64,000 nucleotides of DNA, taken from NCBI GenBank assembly GCA_025362235.1, contig JANYGZ010000077.1:62001-126000 (forward strand), given 5' to 3'. Each line of letters begins with the position of its first letter. The stretch's first letter is position 1. Under the pieces are notes generated by a model. That model was not told where the DNA came from and searched no databases. It saw only the letters and a program-made list of their open reading frames with translations. The position numbers and the translations under genes are program-made. Below are positions 47,691 to 55,200 of this stretch, piece by piece. This DNA is from Ferruginibacter sp. (GTDB lineage: Bacteria > Bacteroidota > Bacteroidia > Chitinophagales > Chitinophagaceae).

Positions 47691-47794
47691 ATCTTTTTGT
47701 AGAACTGACTAGTAACCAGGTAATTTTTTACAACAACTACAGCAAAACTGTAATAAAAGTTCCATACTCATTTTACAAAGCCGCTACAGTAAAG

Positions 47795-47802
47795 TATCTT
47801 TG
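47795..47802 (+). promoter_or_regulatory. -7 box of rlmN
   Basis: TATCTTTG, matching TAnnTTTG, ends four bases before the rlmN ATG at 47807. A TTTTAC sequence lies ~20 bp upstream in the -33 position. The spacing mirrors that at nuoA and suggests a leaderless transcript. Confidence 0.55.
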
Positions 47803-47806
47803 CGAA

Positions 47807-48853
47807 ATGACAGCAGTTAAACAGAACATTCGCCACTTGAGTTTGGAGGAATTAGTGACTTATTTTGCATCTATAGGCGAAAAAAAATTTCGCACCAAAC
47901 AGGTACACGAATGGATATGGAAAAGAGGCGCACAGAGCTTTGAAGAAATGACAGACCTGTCAAAAGATTTGCGTATAAAAATTGCTGAAAAATTTACCCT
48001 TCCTGCACTTACAGTAAATGCTACACAGTTTAGTGGTGATGGTACCGTTAAATCAAGATTTAAGACTTTTGATGGCCACATGATTGAGGGAGTGCTGATA
48101 CCGACCGAAAAAAGAAATACTGCCTGTGTTTCTTCTCAAATTGGCTGCAGCCTTAGTTGCAAATTTTGTGCAACAGGCACTATGGAAAGAAAAAGAAATT
48201 TAGACTACGATGAAATTTACAACCAGGTAGCCCTATTAAACCAGCAATCAGAAAAAACTTTTGATAAAAAATTATCGAATGTAGTTTTTATGGGCATGGG
48301 CGAACCATTATTGAATTATAAAAATGTATTAAAAGCCATCGACCGCCTTATTGCCAATGATGGAATGGCAATGAGCCCTAAAAGAATTACTGTTTCTACA
48401 GCTGGTGTTTCTAAAATGATACGGCAGTTGGGAGATGATAAAGTAAGGTTTAACCTGGCACTTTCGTTACATGCGGCAGATGATAAAAAGCGTAACGAGA
48501 TAATGCCCATCAACGAAACAAATAATATTGCTGCATTGGTTGAGGCGCTTAATTATTTTTACGATAAAACAAAGAACGATATAACTCTTGAATATATATT
48601 GTTTAAGAACCTTAATGATACAATCGAGGATGCAGAAGCATTGGTAAAATTATACCGCCAAATTCCTACACACCTTGTAAACGTAATTGAATACAACCCT
48701 ATCGAAGGTGCAAAATTTTCCAAACCCGACGAAGATGTTACCCAGCGTTTTACTGATTACCTGGCAAAAAACAGGGTTAACGTACGGGTTAGAAAAAGCC
48801 GCGGTAAAGACATTGACGCAGCCTGCGGACAATTGGCCAACAAAGGAAATTAA
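47807..48853 (+). CDS. rlmN: Dual-specificity 23S rRNA/tRNA adenine-C2 methyltransferase
   Basis: Radical-SAM enzyme that methylates A2503 of 23S rRNA and A37 of some tRNAs. 348 residues. The 4Fe-4S motif Cys114-x3-Cys118-x2-Cys121 (CSLSCKFC) is present, together with the family GMGEPLLNY, SLHAADD and LEYILFKNLND. The mechanism-related C-terminal Cys is in AACGQL (~342). It converges on the M13 peptidase remnant five bases downstream. Confidence 0.97.
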   Translation: MTAVKQNIRHLSLEELVTYFASIGEKKFRTKQVHEWIWKRGAQSFEEMTDLSKDLRIKIAEKFTLPALTVNATQFSGDGTVKSRFKTFDGHMIEGVLIPTEKRNTACVSSQIGCSLSCKFCATGTMERKRNLDYDEIYNQVALLNQQSEKTFDKKLSNVVFMGMGEPLLNYKNVLKAIDRLIANDGMAMSPKRITVSTAGVSKMIRQLGDDKVRFNLALSLHAADDKKRNEIMPINETNNIAALVEALNYFYDKTKNDITLEYILFKNLNDTIEDAEALVKLYRQIPTHLVNVIEYNPIEGAKFSKPDEDVTQRFTDYLAKNRVNVRVRKSRGKDIDAACGQLANKGN

Positions 48854-48858
48854 AAATT

Positions 48859-49322
48859 TCATTTTTTAACGACAATGCAATATTGAATAGCTGCCACCGT
48901 GTTCTCAAAATATGTAGAACGTGCAATGGTTACGTTGCTGTAGTCTCTCCACTTATCAGGATAACCAATTTTTTTTGTGATATTATATTGATAGTAGTGG
49001 TATCCATACCGGAAGCATAAAAATCACCAACTTTTTGTTCAATGCTTCCTGCAGTGTTACTTGCTTTTGAAATACTGTCCAGTATATTTTGCAAACGTAT
49101 CCGCTGCGGATAATTCATAAACATATACGCAGCTACACCCGATTGTGAAGACGGTATTTGCGCACTGTCGTACCACTTGCCATTAACATACATAAAGAAA
49201 TTACCACCGTTTTTTTTCGATGAGTCTATTCCTTGTATGTCTGTGAATTTTTGTTCTGTTGCGTTGTTATTGCATGCGCCAAAGAACAGAACTGCTGCAA
49301 ATAAGAATGGCATTTTTTTCAT
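48859..49322 (-). pseudogene. Internally deleted M13 (neprilysin-like) metallopeptidase remnant
   Basis: The N-terminus (MKKMPFLFAAVLFFGAC, lipobox) and the FFMYVNGKWYDSAQIPSSQSG region are typical of M13 peptidases. After KVGDFYASGMDTTTIN (residue ~111) the homology jumps. A second frame from about 48970 down to the TGA at 48859 reads KKIGYPDKWRDYSNVTIARSTYFENTVAA, a block that belongs much further along in M13 enzymes. The catalytic HExxH domain is absent. So this is a deletion remnant of several hundred residues plus a frame change. The 130-residue ORF at 48930-49322 is not a functional peptidase. Confidence 0.75.
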
Positions 49323-49531
49323 ACATGAACATTTTCTTAAGAAATGAATGAGTGGTTAAAGATAATCATCGTTTGATGATATGTATTACCGTTTAAAAAG
49401 TTGTTCTTATGATGCCAGGCTCAGTATGTATTTTCATTTTATTGCAAATGGTGTAAGTATATAAACCTGCACGCTTTTTGAAAGTAAAGATACCCCATCA
49501 GGTGCAGGAGTATAGCGGGAGCCAGCTATCA

Positions 49532-50320
49532 TTATTCTTCAAACAAACTATACTTCATTTTACCAGTATATACCAAAGGCCTGAAGTAGGCAACAGGCTT
49601 TGCAGGGTTCCATAATGCGCTATGTAACATGTCAACAACTGCGGGAGTGTATTGGCTGTGATGGCAAGTCCAGCCTGCTTTGCCTTTCGCCAGGTCCTGT
49701 GCGCTTAATGATATACGCACTGTAAGAAAAGATGAGTCAACAGTTTCAAATATCGGTTTGTCTTTAGGCATACTGCCTGTTGGCATTTCTTCAAAATACA
49801 TTTTGGGATTATTATGCCACCGGCGTGTCATAAATATTTCTGTAACAACATCACCCACTAACCTATGGTCTGGGTGACCCGTCCAGCCAGATGGCCCCCA
49901 TGTTATAACTACATCAGGCTTTAGGGTAAGCATAGCTGTAACAAAAGCTTTGTGTACACTGTCTAAGCTTTGCCACACGCCACCATAATATTTGCTTTCA
50001 ACGCCCAACTGGTCTGGTAAGCCAAGCAATATGGGTGGGTGTATACCTAACTGTTCAGCAGCGCAAATTATTTCCAGTTTACGTGCGGCCACAAGGCTGT
50101 CGCCGGCGGGTATATGGGCGTGCTCTGCTGTGCCATACCTGCCATCGGTAGCAACCATCAAATATACGTTGGCACCTTCTGCGGCGTATTTTGCCAGTAC
50201 CGGCCCTACGGTTTCTTCATCATCGGGGTGAGCAAAAACAGCCAGTATAACCTTGCCTTTTTGGGCATACACACAGTTGGTTAATATTGCAGCGAATAAT
50301 AGCATAAAAGTTTTCAGCAT
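49532..50320 (-). CDS. PIG-L family deacetylase
   Basis: Zn-dependent N-acetylglucosamine-type deacetylase family. 262 residues with a signal peptide ending at VYAQ (residue 20), so it acts in the periplasm. Metal and catalytic residues are in AHPDDE (His31, Asp34) and SGWTGHPDHRLVG (His of GHPDH). The late segment GWTCHHSQYT is also typical. The true substrate is unknown; family members act on GlcNAc-inositol, mycothiol precursors, or antibiotics. It lies alone between the M13 remnant and the accessory island. Confidence 0.92.
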   Translation of the reverse strand: MLKTFMLLFAAILTNCVYAQKGKVILAVFAHPDDEETVGPVLAKYAAEGANVYLMVATDGRYGTAEHAHIPAGDSLVAARKLEIICAAEQLGIHPPILLGLPDQLGVESKYYGGVWQSLDSVHKAFVTAMLTLKPDVVITWGPSGWTGHPDHRLVGDVVTEIFMTRRWHNNPKMYFEEMPTGSMPKDKPIFETVDSSFLTVRISLSAQDLAKGKAGWTCHHSQYTPAVVDMLHSALWNPAKPVAYFRPLVYTGKMKYSLFEE

Positions 50321-50976
50321 GGCAGTTTGGTTTGAGGTTTAAATGTACAAATAATGTGGTAAGTTTTGTACTTTACCGAAGCAAGTCTCCCTTAAAATAA
50401 AATTCACAGGCGATGTGTCTGCCATGGATCGTGTGCAAGCCGCAGCACTCGCCGTTCCATAAAGAAATGCTATAATTTTTTTGTTACTGGGTTGAAAAAC
50501 TTATCAAAAACATGAACGGCTAAAGTTACGATTTCGAGAACCGGGAAACCTCAACTCTACGGAGAGTCCTGCAACCCACGCACAAGGCTGTTGCAGAGAT
50601 TCACCTAAAATTTTCTAAATTCTTTTTTGCTGGTGGCAAGCAAAAGAAGACAATCGGGTTTTGGTGTTTCTTCCTTCACAGCAACGTTTTCTCTCACCAA
50701 GCTTAAGCAGAGCTGAGGACGTTGGGTAATACGGAGCCAAATTTCAGTCCGTAAGTGAGGTTAGTTTAACGCCACCAGCAATACACTATAAAATGTTTAA
50801 ATGCTTTGTATCTTTATTGTATGCCGCTAATGCGGCCATACCATACAGCCACGGGTAGAACACCACCGATGGTAAAAACAAACCCTGCTGTTTGCCTGGC
50901 CGATTCAATGATTGAAGCTTTAACTAAATAATCAACTGATTATTCATAAAGAAATTCAGAACAATAATTGTAACTT
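50321..50976. other. Long intergenic region with inverted repeat, left edge of accessory island
   Basis: 656 bases without a convincing gene. TTGCTGGTGGC (50627-50637) is exactly inverted at 50771-50781 (GCCACCAGCAA), enclosing ~133 bp that contains CTCTCACCAAGC ... GAGCTGAGGACGTTG, reminiscent of the motif repeated at 53890 and 56323. A GCCGC/GCGGC hairpin lies at 50823-50836. A short open stretch on the minus strand near 50830-50920 is not recognisable. No tRNA or RNA gene could be folded by eye. Confidence 0.5.
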
Positions 50977-52235
50977 ATGCAATTACTTTCTCAAATAAAC
51001 ATTCCACAAAAAGCTGGTAACGCAATAATACAATTATTGCAGGACGATCTTACTGCTATACCCAAAGAGCATGCAGTAGACATTCTTGCCATCTCGGCAT
51101 ATCCAAACAATTACGAAGTTGTTGATAATGCAACATTGATGGCAGCACTGTATGCCAAAGGAATTGTTGTAGCCGATCTTGCAAAAGATAAAGCCGCAGA
51201 CCTTCTTGGTAACCTCAACTGCTGGCTATCGAAACCATTACCACCCGAACAGCAGCAACAATTTAATTTTAAAAAGATACTTTGTTTTGAACCACCGCCT
51301 GGTAGCGAAAAAGAAAAACTCGTAGCAAATATTTTCAGGTGCATCAATAATTTTGCGTTCGACAAACAAAATAATATCATCGCCATGCCAGTGCTGGCAA
51401 GCGGCAATCAAAAAGTGCCGATGGAAAAAATGCTGCCCGCAATTTTAGATGCTGCTATCTTTTGGTTAGAAAGCGGCTTACCACTTAGTTGTATAAAATT
51501 GGTGTTGCGAAGTGAAACACAAGTTGCCGCAGCATTGCCCATTTTTATACAAGCCAAAGAACAATATGAATTAAAAAAATCAGCAAAAGCCGGTGCTATC
51601 AGCGCAACAGCCGCATGGAAAATGTTTGACCAGAAAACACAAACACAAATGCCCGGTACAGCAACCATGCTGATTGTTGAAAATGAAATGAAAGAACTTG
51701 CCCAAAAAGAATCCGTCATCATTACTCCGGCACCAATGCCTGTACCAGCTCCTTCGCCGGCGGCGGTAGCACTGTCACCGCAACCAACACCCGAAACAAA
51801 AGCTGCAAAAGAAATACCTTCTACAAAGAGCGCAACAAAAGAATATGATTTTTTTATCAGCTACTCGCATAAACAAATACCTGAAGTAAACCTTTTTGTA
51901 GAAGCCTTATTGCAGCAGCAGCCGGAGCTAAATATTTTTTATGATAAAACATCCATTCCAACAGGCGGCTTATGGATAAAATTGATATCAGAAGCAATAC
52001 AAAATTCAAAGGCTGTTATCTGCATTCTTTCACCCGAATACGCTGCATCAGGGCCATGCTGGATGAGTTTCAATGCGCCAAAGTAAAGGAGTACCGCAGC
52101 AACCAGGGGGTAATTAAAACCATAAATTTTTATAACGATCCCAACCTGCCACTCATTATGGCTATGTACAGTTATATCGATTGTACCCAGGGCGATATAC
52201 AAAAATTAAAAGATTGTGTGCAGCAGTTGTTTTGA
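50977..52235 (+). pseudogene. Macro-like domain plus TIR domain protein, frameshifted in the TIR domain
   Basis: Residues ~30-180 resemble a macro-type domain (HAVDILAISAYPNNY ... NNIIAMPVLASGNQKVPMEKMLPAILDAA). A Pro/Ala-rich linker (~250-285) follows, then a TIR domain from ~288 (EYDFFISYSHKQ). The frame breaks at 52061-52062: TGC TGG ATG should read TGC TGG GAT GAG, i.e. one G is missing from a GGG run. The +1 alternative frame continues as DEFQCAKVKEYRSNQGVIK to the TGA at 52235. The restored protein has about 419 residues; as given, translation stops at 52086. The Glu of WDEF, the likely NADase glutamate of TIR enzymes, lies just after the break. Real inactivation or a sequence error are both possible. 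Confidence 0.8.
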
Positions 52236-52310
52236 TTTTTTGCCCTGTCTAAAAAGCAATGTGGAACATCGTTGCGTCGCACACTTGTGCTTTTGCAGCA
52301 ATTTGGAACT

Positions 52311-52450
52311 TTTATTTTAGCGACTGGAAGCACCCCGATTATTGCTAAGTTGGGTTTAATGTTCGCAAAGATTTGATAAAAACAAATTGCTATATTCGTT
52401 TACAAATATTTGTTCTTACTTACAAGTTGCGTAAATACAAACGTTGGCTG
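52311..52450 (+). repeat. ~140-bp direct repeat, copy 1
   Basis: About 93% identical to 54028-54168. It begins TTTATTTTAG, contains CTGGAAGCACC, GATTATTGCTAAGTTGGG and the palindrome ACAAATATTTGT, and ends at the GTTG of the cassette arm. AAtaTTTG, one mismatch from the -7 consensus, lies at 52405-52412, so it may supply a promoter for the lipoprotein gene. Confidence 0.85.
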
Positions 52451-53024
52451 CTACTTTCATTCGAAACTTAAAGCTCTTCTAATTTGACGAATTCAAATAT
52501 GCGACACATCTTATTACTGACACTCACTTTACTTGTTCTAACTGCTTGTGGACAAAACAAAAGTTCAAAAGTGACAGTTGTATTTTTTGACAATCAAAAT
52601 CCAAATTCCAAAATAACAGTTGACACTTTACTCAAGGCAAAAGAGTTTAACTTGTCTGACACACCAATTGATTTATTCTTTGCTTGTAAAAACTTTCATC
52701 TCCCATATTATGTTCCCACTGACGGTATTTTTAAAAACGCTGCAAAGGAAAAAGAATGTGACATGAAAACTTATCCAAGGAATGTGAAATGCTACGAATA
52801 TGATAACAAGAATAGAGTTATAAAAATGAACGTAAGTGGTAGTGGGACAATTAACAATTTCACTTACAAATACAATGACAAAAACCAAATCATAGAAGTA
52901 GCTGATATTGGTACAAAATTCATATTGACATATAACGTTGATGGTACACTCTCTGAATTGAAACAGACTGAACCATTCAACAAAAAGTTAGTCTTTAGTT
53001 ACGAGTGATAAAGCAGCAGCCAAC
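52443..53024 (+). mobile_element. Cassette-like unit 1 with inverted ends
   Basis: The left arm GTTGGCTGCTACTTT (52443-52457) and right arm AAAGCAGCAGCCAAC (53010-53024) are inverted with one mismatch, at position 11 (A/G). One gene fills the unit; the right arm begins two bases after its stop codon. The same arrangement, with different arm sequence but the same mismatch position, is found at 54161-54971. Confidence 0.6.
52499..53008 (+). CDS. Small lipoprotein, unknown function
   Basis: 169 residues from the ATG at 52499 (MRHILLLTLTLLVLTACGQ); an in-frame TTG 15 bases earlier is not needed. The lipobox is VLTAC, so it is a lipoprotein. The C-terminal half has short YD/MORN-type strands (YEYDNKNRVIKMNVSGSG, FTYKYNDKNQIIEV), as in many surface proteins. 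It is the only gene inside cassette-like unit 1 and is preceded by the 140-bp repeat. Its function is not recognised. Confidence 0.75.
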   Translation: MRHILLLTLTLLVLTACGQNKSSKVTVVFFDNQNPNSKITVDTLLKAKEFNLSDTPIDLFFACKNFHLPYYVPTDGIFKNAAKEKECDMKTYPRNVKCYEYDNKNRVIKMNVSGSGTINNFTYKYNDKNQIIEVADIGTKFILTYNVDGTLSELKQTEPFNKKLVFSYE

Positions 53025-53233
53025 AAAAGTATGCAATTGGGGCAAGGACGTTGTAACAATCATCAGCAGTGAATATCCAAGCTTTAGTTTCGGCGGACGG
53101 AATTCTACTCGTCATTAGTTGTTAACTTCGGCTTTTGTTTATTAATTTAGCTTCAGTTCCAGGCAGACAGTTGGTCAATTCCCCAACTGCAGCAATACTC
53201 GAACGTAGTCAGAACCTTTAATAAACATTCGTT
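53010..53233 (+). repeat. Inter-cassette spacer element 1
   Basis: After the right arm comes TATGCAATTGGGGCAAGGACGTTG, then a stretch whose blocks TTTCGGCGGACGGAATTCT, GCTTCAGTTCCAGGCAGACA, AATTCC, GCAGCAA and AACGTAGTC recur in diverged form at 54959-55200. The hairpin CAGTTGG/CCAACTG (53168-53189) lies in it. It ends just before the GldM-like gene ATG. From memory, similar text is found in intergenic DNA of other Bacteroidota; I could not check. Confidence 0.6.
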
Positions 53234-53875
53234 ATGAAAAAGGCATTTTTGATTGGACTATGCACATTATTTTTATTCACAAAATTGTTTGCTCAAAAAA
53301 TATCTATTGCAAACGAAAGGATGAATATCTTTTACGTAGGACTCGATAACCCTATTTCTATTGCAGTTGATGGATTTTCAACAAAAAATCTGACAATAAA
53401 AGCAACAAATGGGAAGATTGAAAAAGATGATTACAATAGTTATCTTTTTCGTCCGAAAAATGTTGGGCCGTCTGAGATCATTGTTTATTCAAAAATTAAT
53501 GGAAAATTAAAAGAAATTGGTCGTAGCCAATTCAGATGCAAAAATTTGCCTTTGCCTACTTTTCACATTGGCTCTGGAAAAAAGATTAAATCTAAAAATG
53601 AAATAGCTGCTCAAGAGTATGTAAGAGCCGAACTTGAAAATTTCGATATTGATATCAGGTATCAAATTGACAGCTTTAAGGTTTGCATATTTTCTGGTGA
53701 TACTTGTAAATATTACATCAAAAAAAATATCGGAAATAAATTAAATGACGAAGTAAAATCTCTATTCAAAGAACTTCAAAATGAAGATGTAATTGTATTT
53801 AAAGACATTTTTATTAAAGAGCCTGATGGAACATCCGCCTTAATCGCACCACTGATAATAACAATTAAAGACTAA
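53234..53875 (+). CDS. GldM C-terminal-domain-like secreted protein
   Basis: 213 residues. A signal peptide ends at KLFAQ (residue 21). The remainder matches the C-terminal half of GldM, the gliding-motility / type IX secretion motor protein: MNIFYVGLDNPISIAVDGFSTKNLTIKATNGKI, YLFRPKNVGPSEIIVYSK, then the last domain AAQEYVRAELENFDIDIRYQIDSFKV ... EVKSLFKELQNEDVIVFKDIFIKEPDG. The N-terminal cytoplasmic anchor of true GldM is missing, and no gldKLN genes are nearby. It is probably an orphan periplasmic protein that may interact with T9SS parts. Its upstream spacer is element 1. Confidence 0.8.
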   Translation: MKKAFLIGLCTLFLFTKLFAQKISIANERMNIFYVGLDNPISIAVDGFSTKNLTIKATNGKIEKDDYNSYLFRPKNVGPSEIIVYSKINGKLKEIGRSQFRCKNLPLPTFHIGSGKKIKSKNEIAAQEYVRAELENFDIDIRYQIDSFKVCIFSGDTCKYYIKKNIGNKLNDEVKSLFKELQNEDVIVFKDIFIKEPDGTSALIAPLIITIKD

Positions 53876-53889
53876 AGGCTATAGCTCCT

Positions 53890-53933
53890 CTATTCCGAGC
53901 AACTCTCAACGAGCCATGAGGGGAGCCGAGGAC
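53890..53933 (+). repeat. Island motif, copy 1
   Basis: CTATTCCGAGCAA followed by CTCTCAACGAGCCATGAGG and GGAGCCGAGGA. It repeats, with a 3-base insertion and a few changes, at 56323-56368. Both follow the end of a single-gene unit. GCTCCTC ... GAGGGGAGC can pair across 53884-53926. Confidence 0.75.
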
Positions 53934-54027
53934 TTTGCATCAACATGAAAAAAAGTTTGAATAATAATCCCACTCCGGCAATCGCAACCTTGCCATCACA
54001 CAAGGCTATGAATAACAGACGTTGCTT

Positions 54028-54168
54028 TTTATTTTAGCAGCTGGAAGCACCCTGATTATTGCTAAGTTGGGTTTAATGTTCGCAATAGATTTGATAAAAA
54101 CAAATTGCTATATTCGTTTACAAATATTTGTACTTATTGACAAGTTGCGTAAATATAAATGTTGCCTG
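54028..54168 (+). repeat. ~140-bp direct repeat, copy 2
   Basis: Second copy of 52311-52450, about ten differences including one indel (CGCAAAG versus CGCAATAG). It runs up to the arm GTTGCCTG of cassette-like unit 2, in the same position relative to the gene as copy 1. Divergence is highest at its last ~25 bases, where the arm sequence changes. Confidence 0.85.
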
Positions 54169-54971
54169 TAATTTTTTGACCGACATAATTAGACATAATT
54201 TGGAAACTTTAGACTACAATGTTTTTGCCGAGAAATGTGTTGCAGATTTGAAGATTTTGCAAGAAAAATTTCAAAAAGATTATGACTTAGATTGGTATGA
54301 GGATTGGTTCTACAATCAAGCTACAGGATTGTTGACATTTTCCACTAATGAAGTGAAATTGAACTTCAAATATTTTCAGGTAGGAAGTTTTTCAAAGAAA
54401 TCAGATACTTGGAAATGGTCTTGGGCCAACGACCACACTCTTGACAATGTAAAGGAGACAACTAAAGTGATTAGGGAGTTTGGTCAAAGCTCTAATTTCC
54501 CAAAACTTATTGAGGGCTGTTTTCCAAGTGATGAATTTGAAGCTTGGGAGTTTACTGCAATTTCCGCCAAAATAGCAAATGGAATTGGCGTTTATAGACC
54601 CGTTGACGACGAGCAATTGAAAATATTTTTAGTTCTTACAGAATTAGTCGATAACGAAAGTGCACAAAAGACCAAAGATAAATATGTTGAATGTGGTATT
54701 CACGAATACAGAAGAAGGGCTTTTATTTGCCAACATCTCACAACTAAAAAGATTGTTGGTTTTGAAGAAGCATTTGAAACATACGAGGATATGGAACTTG
54801 GTGACGAAGACGATTTTCAAGCTTGGTGTACTAAATGTGAAATGGAGAGACAAAAAGAAGATGGGTGGAACGACAAGTCAGAAGCTTTTGCTAAAATTAA
54901 ACTTGTCTGTGAAAAATGTTACTTTGAAATGAAAGAGTCAAATCTTGGACACAAATAAAACTACAGGCAAC
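54161..54971 (+). mobile_element. Cassette-like unit 2 with inverted ends
   Basis: The left arm GTTGCCTGTAATTTT (54161-54175) and right arm AAAACTACAGGCAAC (54957-54971) are inverted with one mismatch at position 11 (A on the left, G on the right), exactly as in unit 1, but the sequence of the stem differs. The right arm overlaps the last two bases of the enclosed gene's stop. One gene lies inside. Confidence 0.6.
54176..54958 (+). CDS. Hypothetical protein with C-terminal CxxC pairs
   Basis: About 260 residues. No ATG is available; TTG at 54176, directly after the left arm, or TTG at 54200 are the candidate starts. The frame upstream is only repeat DNA. The body is acidic and aromatic (YDLDWYEDWFYNQATGLLTFS), and the end has a zinc-ribbon-like pair, WCTKCEMERQ and VCEKCYFEMK, preceded by FICQHL. 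I recognise it as a recurrent conserved hypothetical of environmental bacteria but can assign no function. It is the sole gene of cassette-like unit 2. Confidence 0.65.
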   Translation: MTDIIRHNLETLDYNVFAEKCVADLKILQEKFQKDYDLDWYEDWFYNQATGLLTFSTNEVKLNFKYFQVGSFSKKSDTWKWSWANDHTLDNVKETTKVIREFGQSSNFPKLIEGCFPSDEFEAWEFTAISAKIANGIGVYRPVDDEQLKIFLVLTELVDNESAQKTKDKYVECGIHEYRRRAFICQHLTTKKIVGFEEAFETYEDMELGDEDDFQAWCTKCEMERQKEDGWNDKSEAFAKIKLVCEKCYFEMKESNLGHK

Positions 54972-55200
54972 ATGGGCAATAGCTGGGCTGAAGTACAAGT
55001 CATCAACTTTTTGTTCACTATTAGCAGCGGTTTCGGAAGACGTAATTCTGTTGAGGTTTTGTTCTTATCTTCATCATCAGTAATTATATTGGGCTGCAGT
55101 TCCATGCTGGACATTATAAATTCCAGCACAGCAGCAAGGCCTAACGTTACTGTCAATAAGCGCAAGGACTTCAAAATCAATAAACATTTGGCAGACAAAA
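54959..55200 (+). repeat. Inter-cassette spacer element 2
   Basis: Diverged copy of 53010-53233. Aligned blocks are GGGCAATAGCTGGGC, TTTCGGAAGACGTAATTCT, GCTGCAGTTCCATGCTGGACA, AATTCC, GCAGCAA and AACGTTACTGTC. At the hairpin site the stem has become TGCTGG/CCAGCA (pairing kept, sequence changed). Short ORFs on both strands here are treated as spurious. It ends just before the NERD gene. Confidence 0.55.

Noticed and set aside
50321..50976. Possible structured RNA or tRNA in the long spacer
   Set aside because: No cloverleaf, T-arm or other familiar RNA pattern could be found by eye; only short inverted repeats are supported.
52440..54975. Classical integron attC sites
   Set aside because: The arms start GTTG but do not match GTTRRRY/RYYYAAC, and no integron integrase is in the window. 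I keep only the wording 'cassette-like'.
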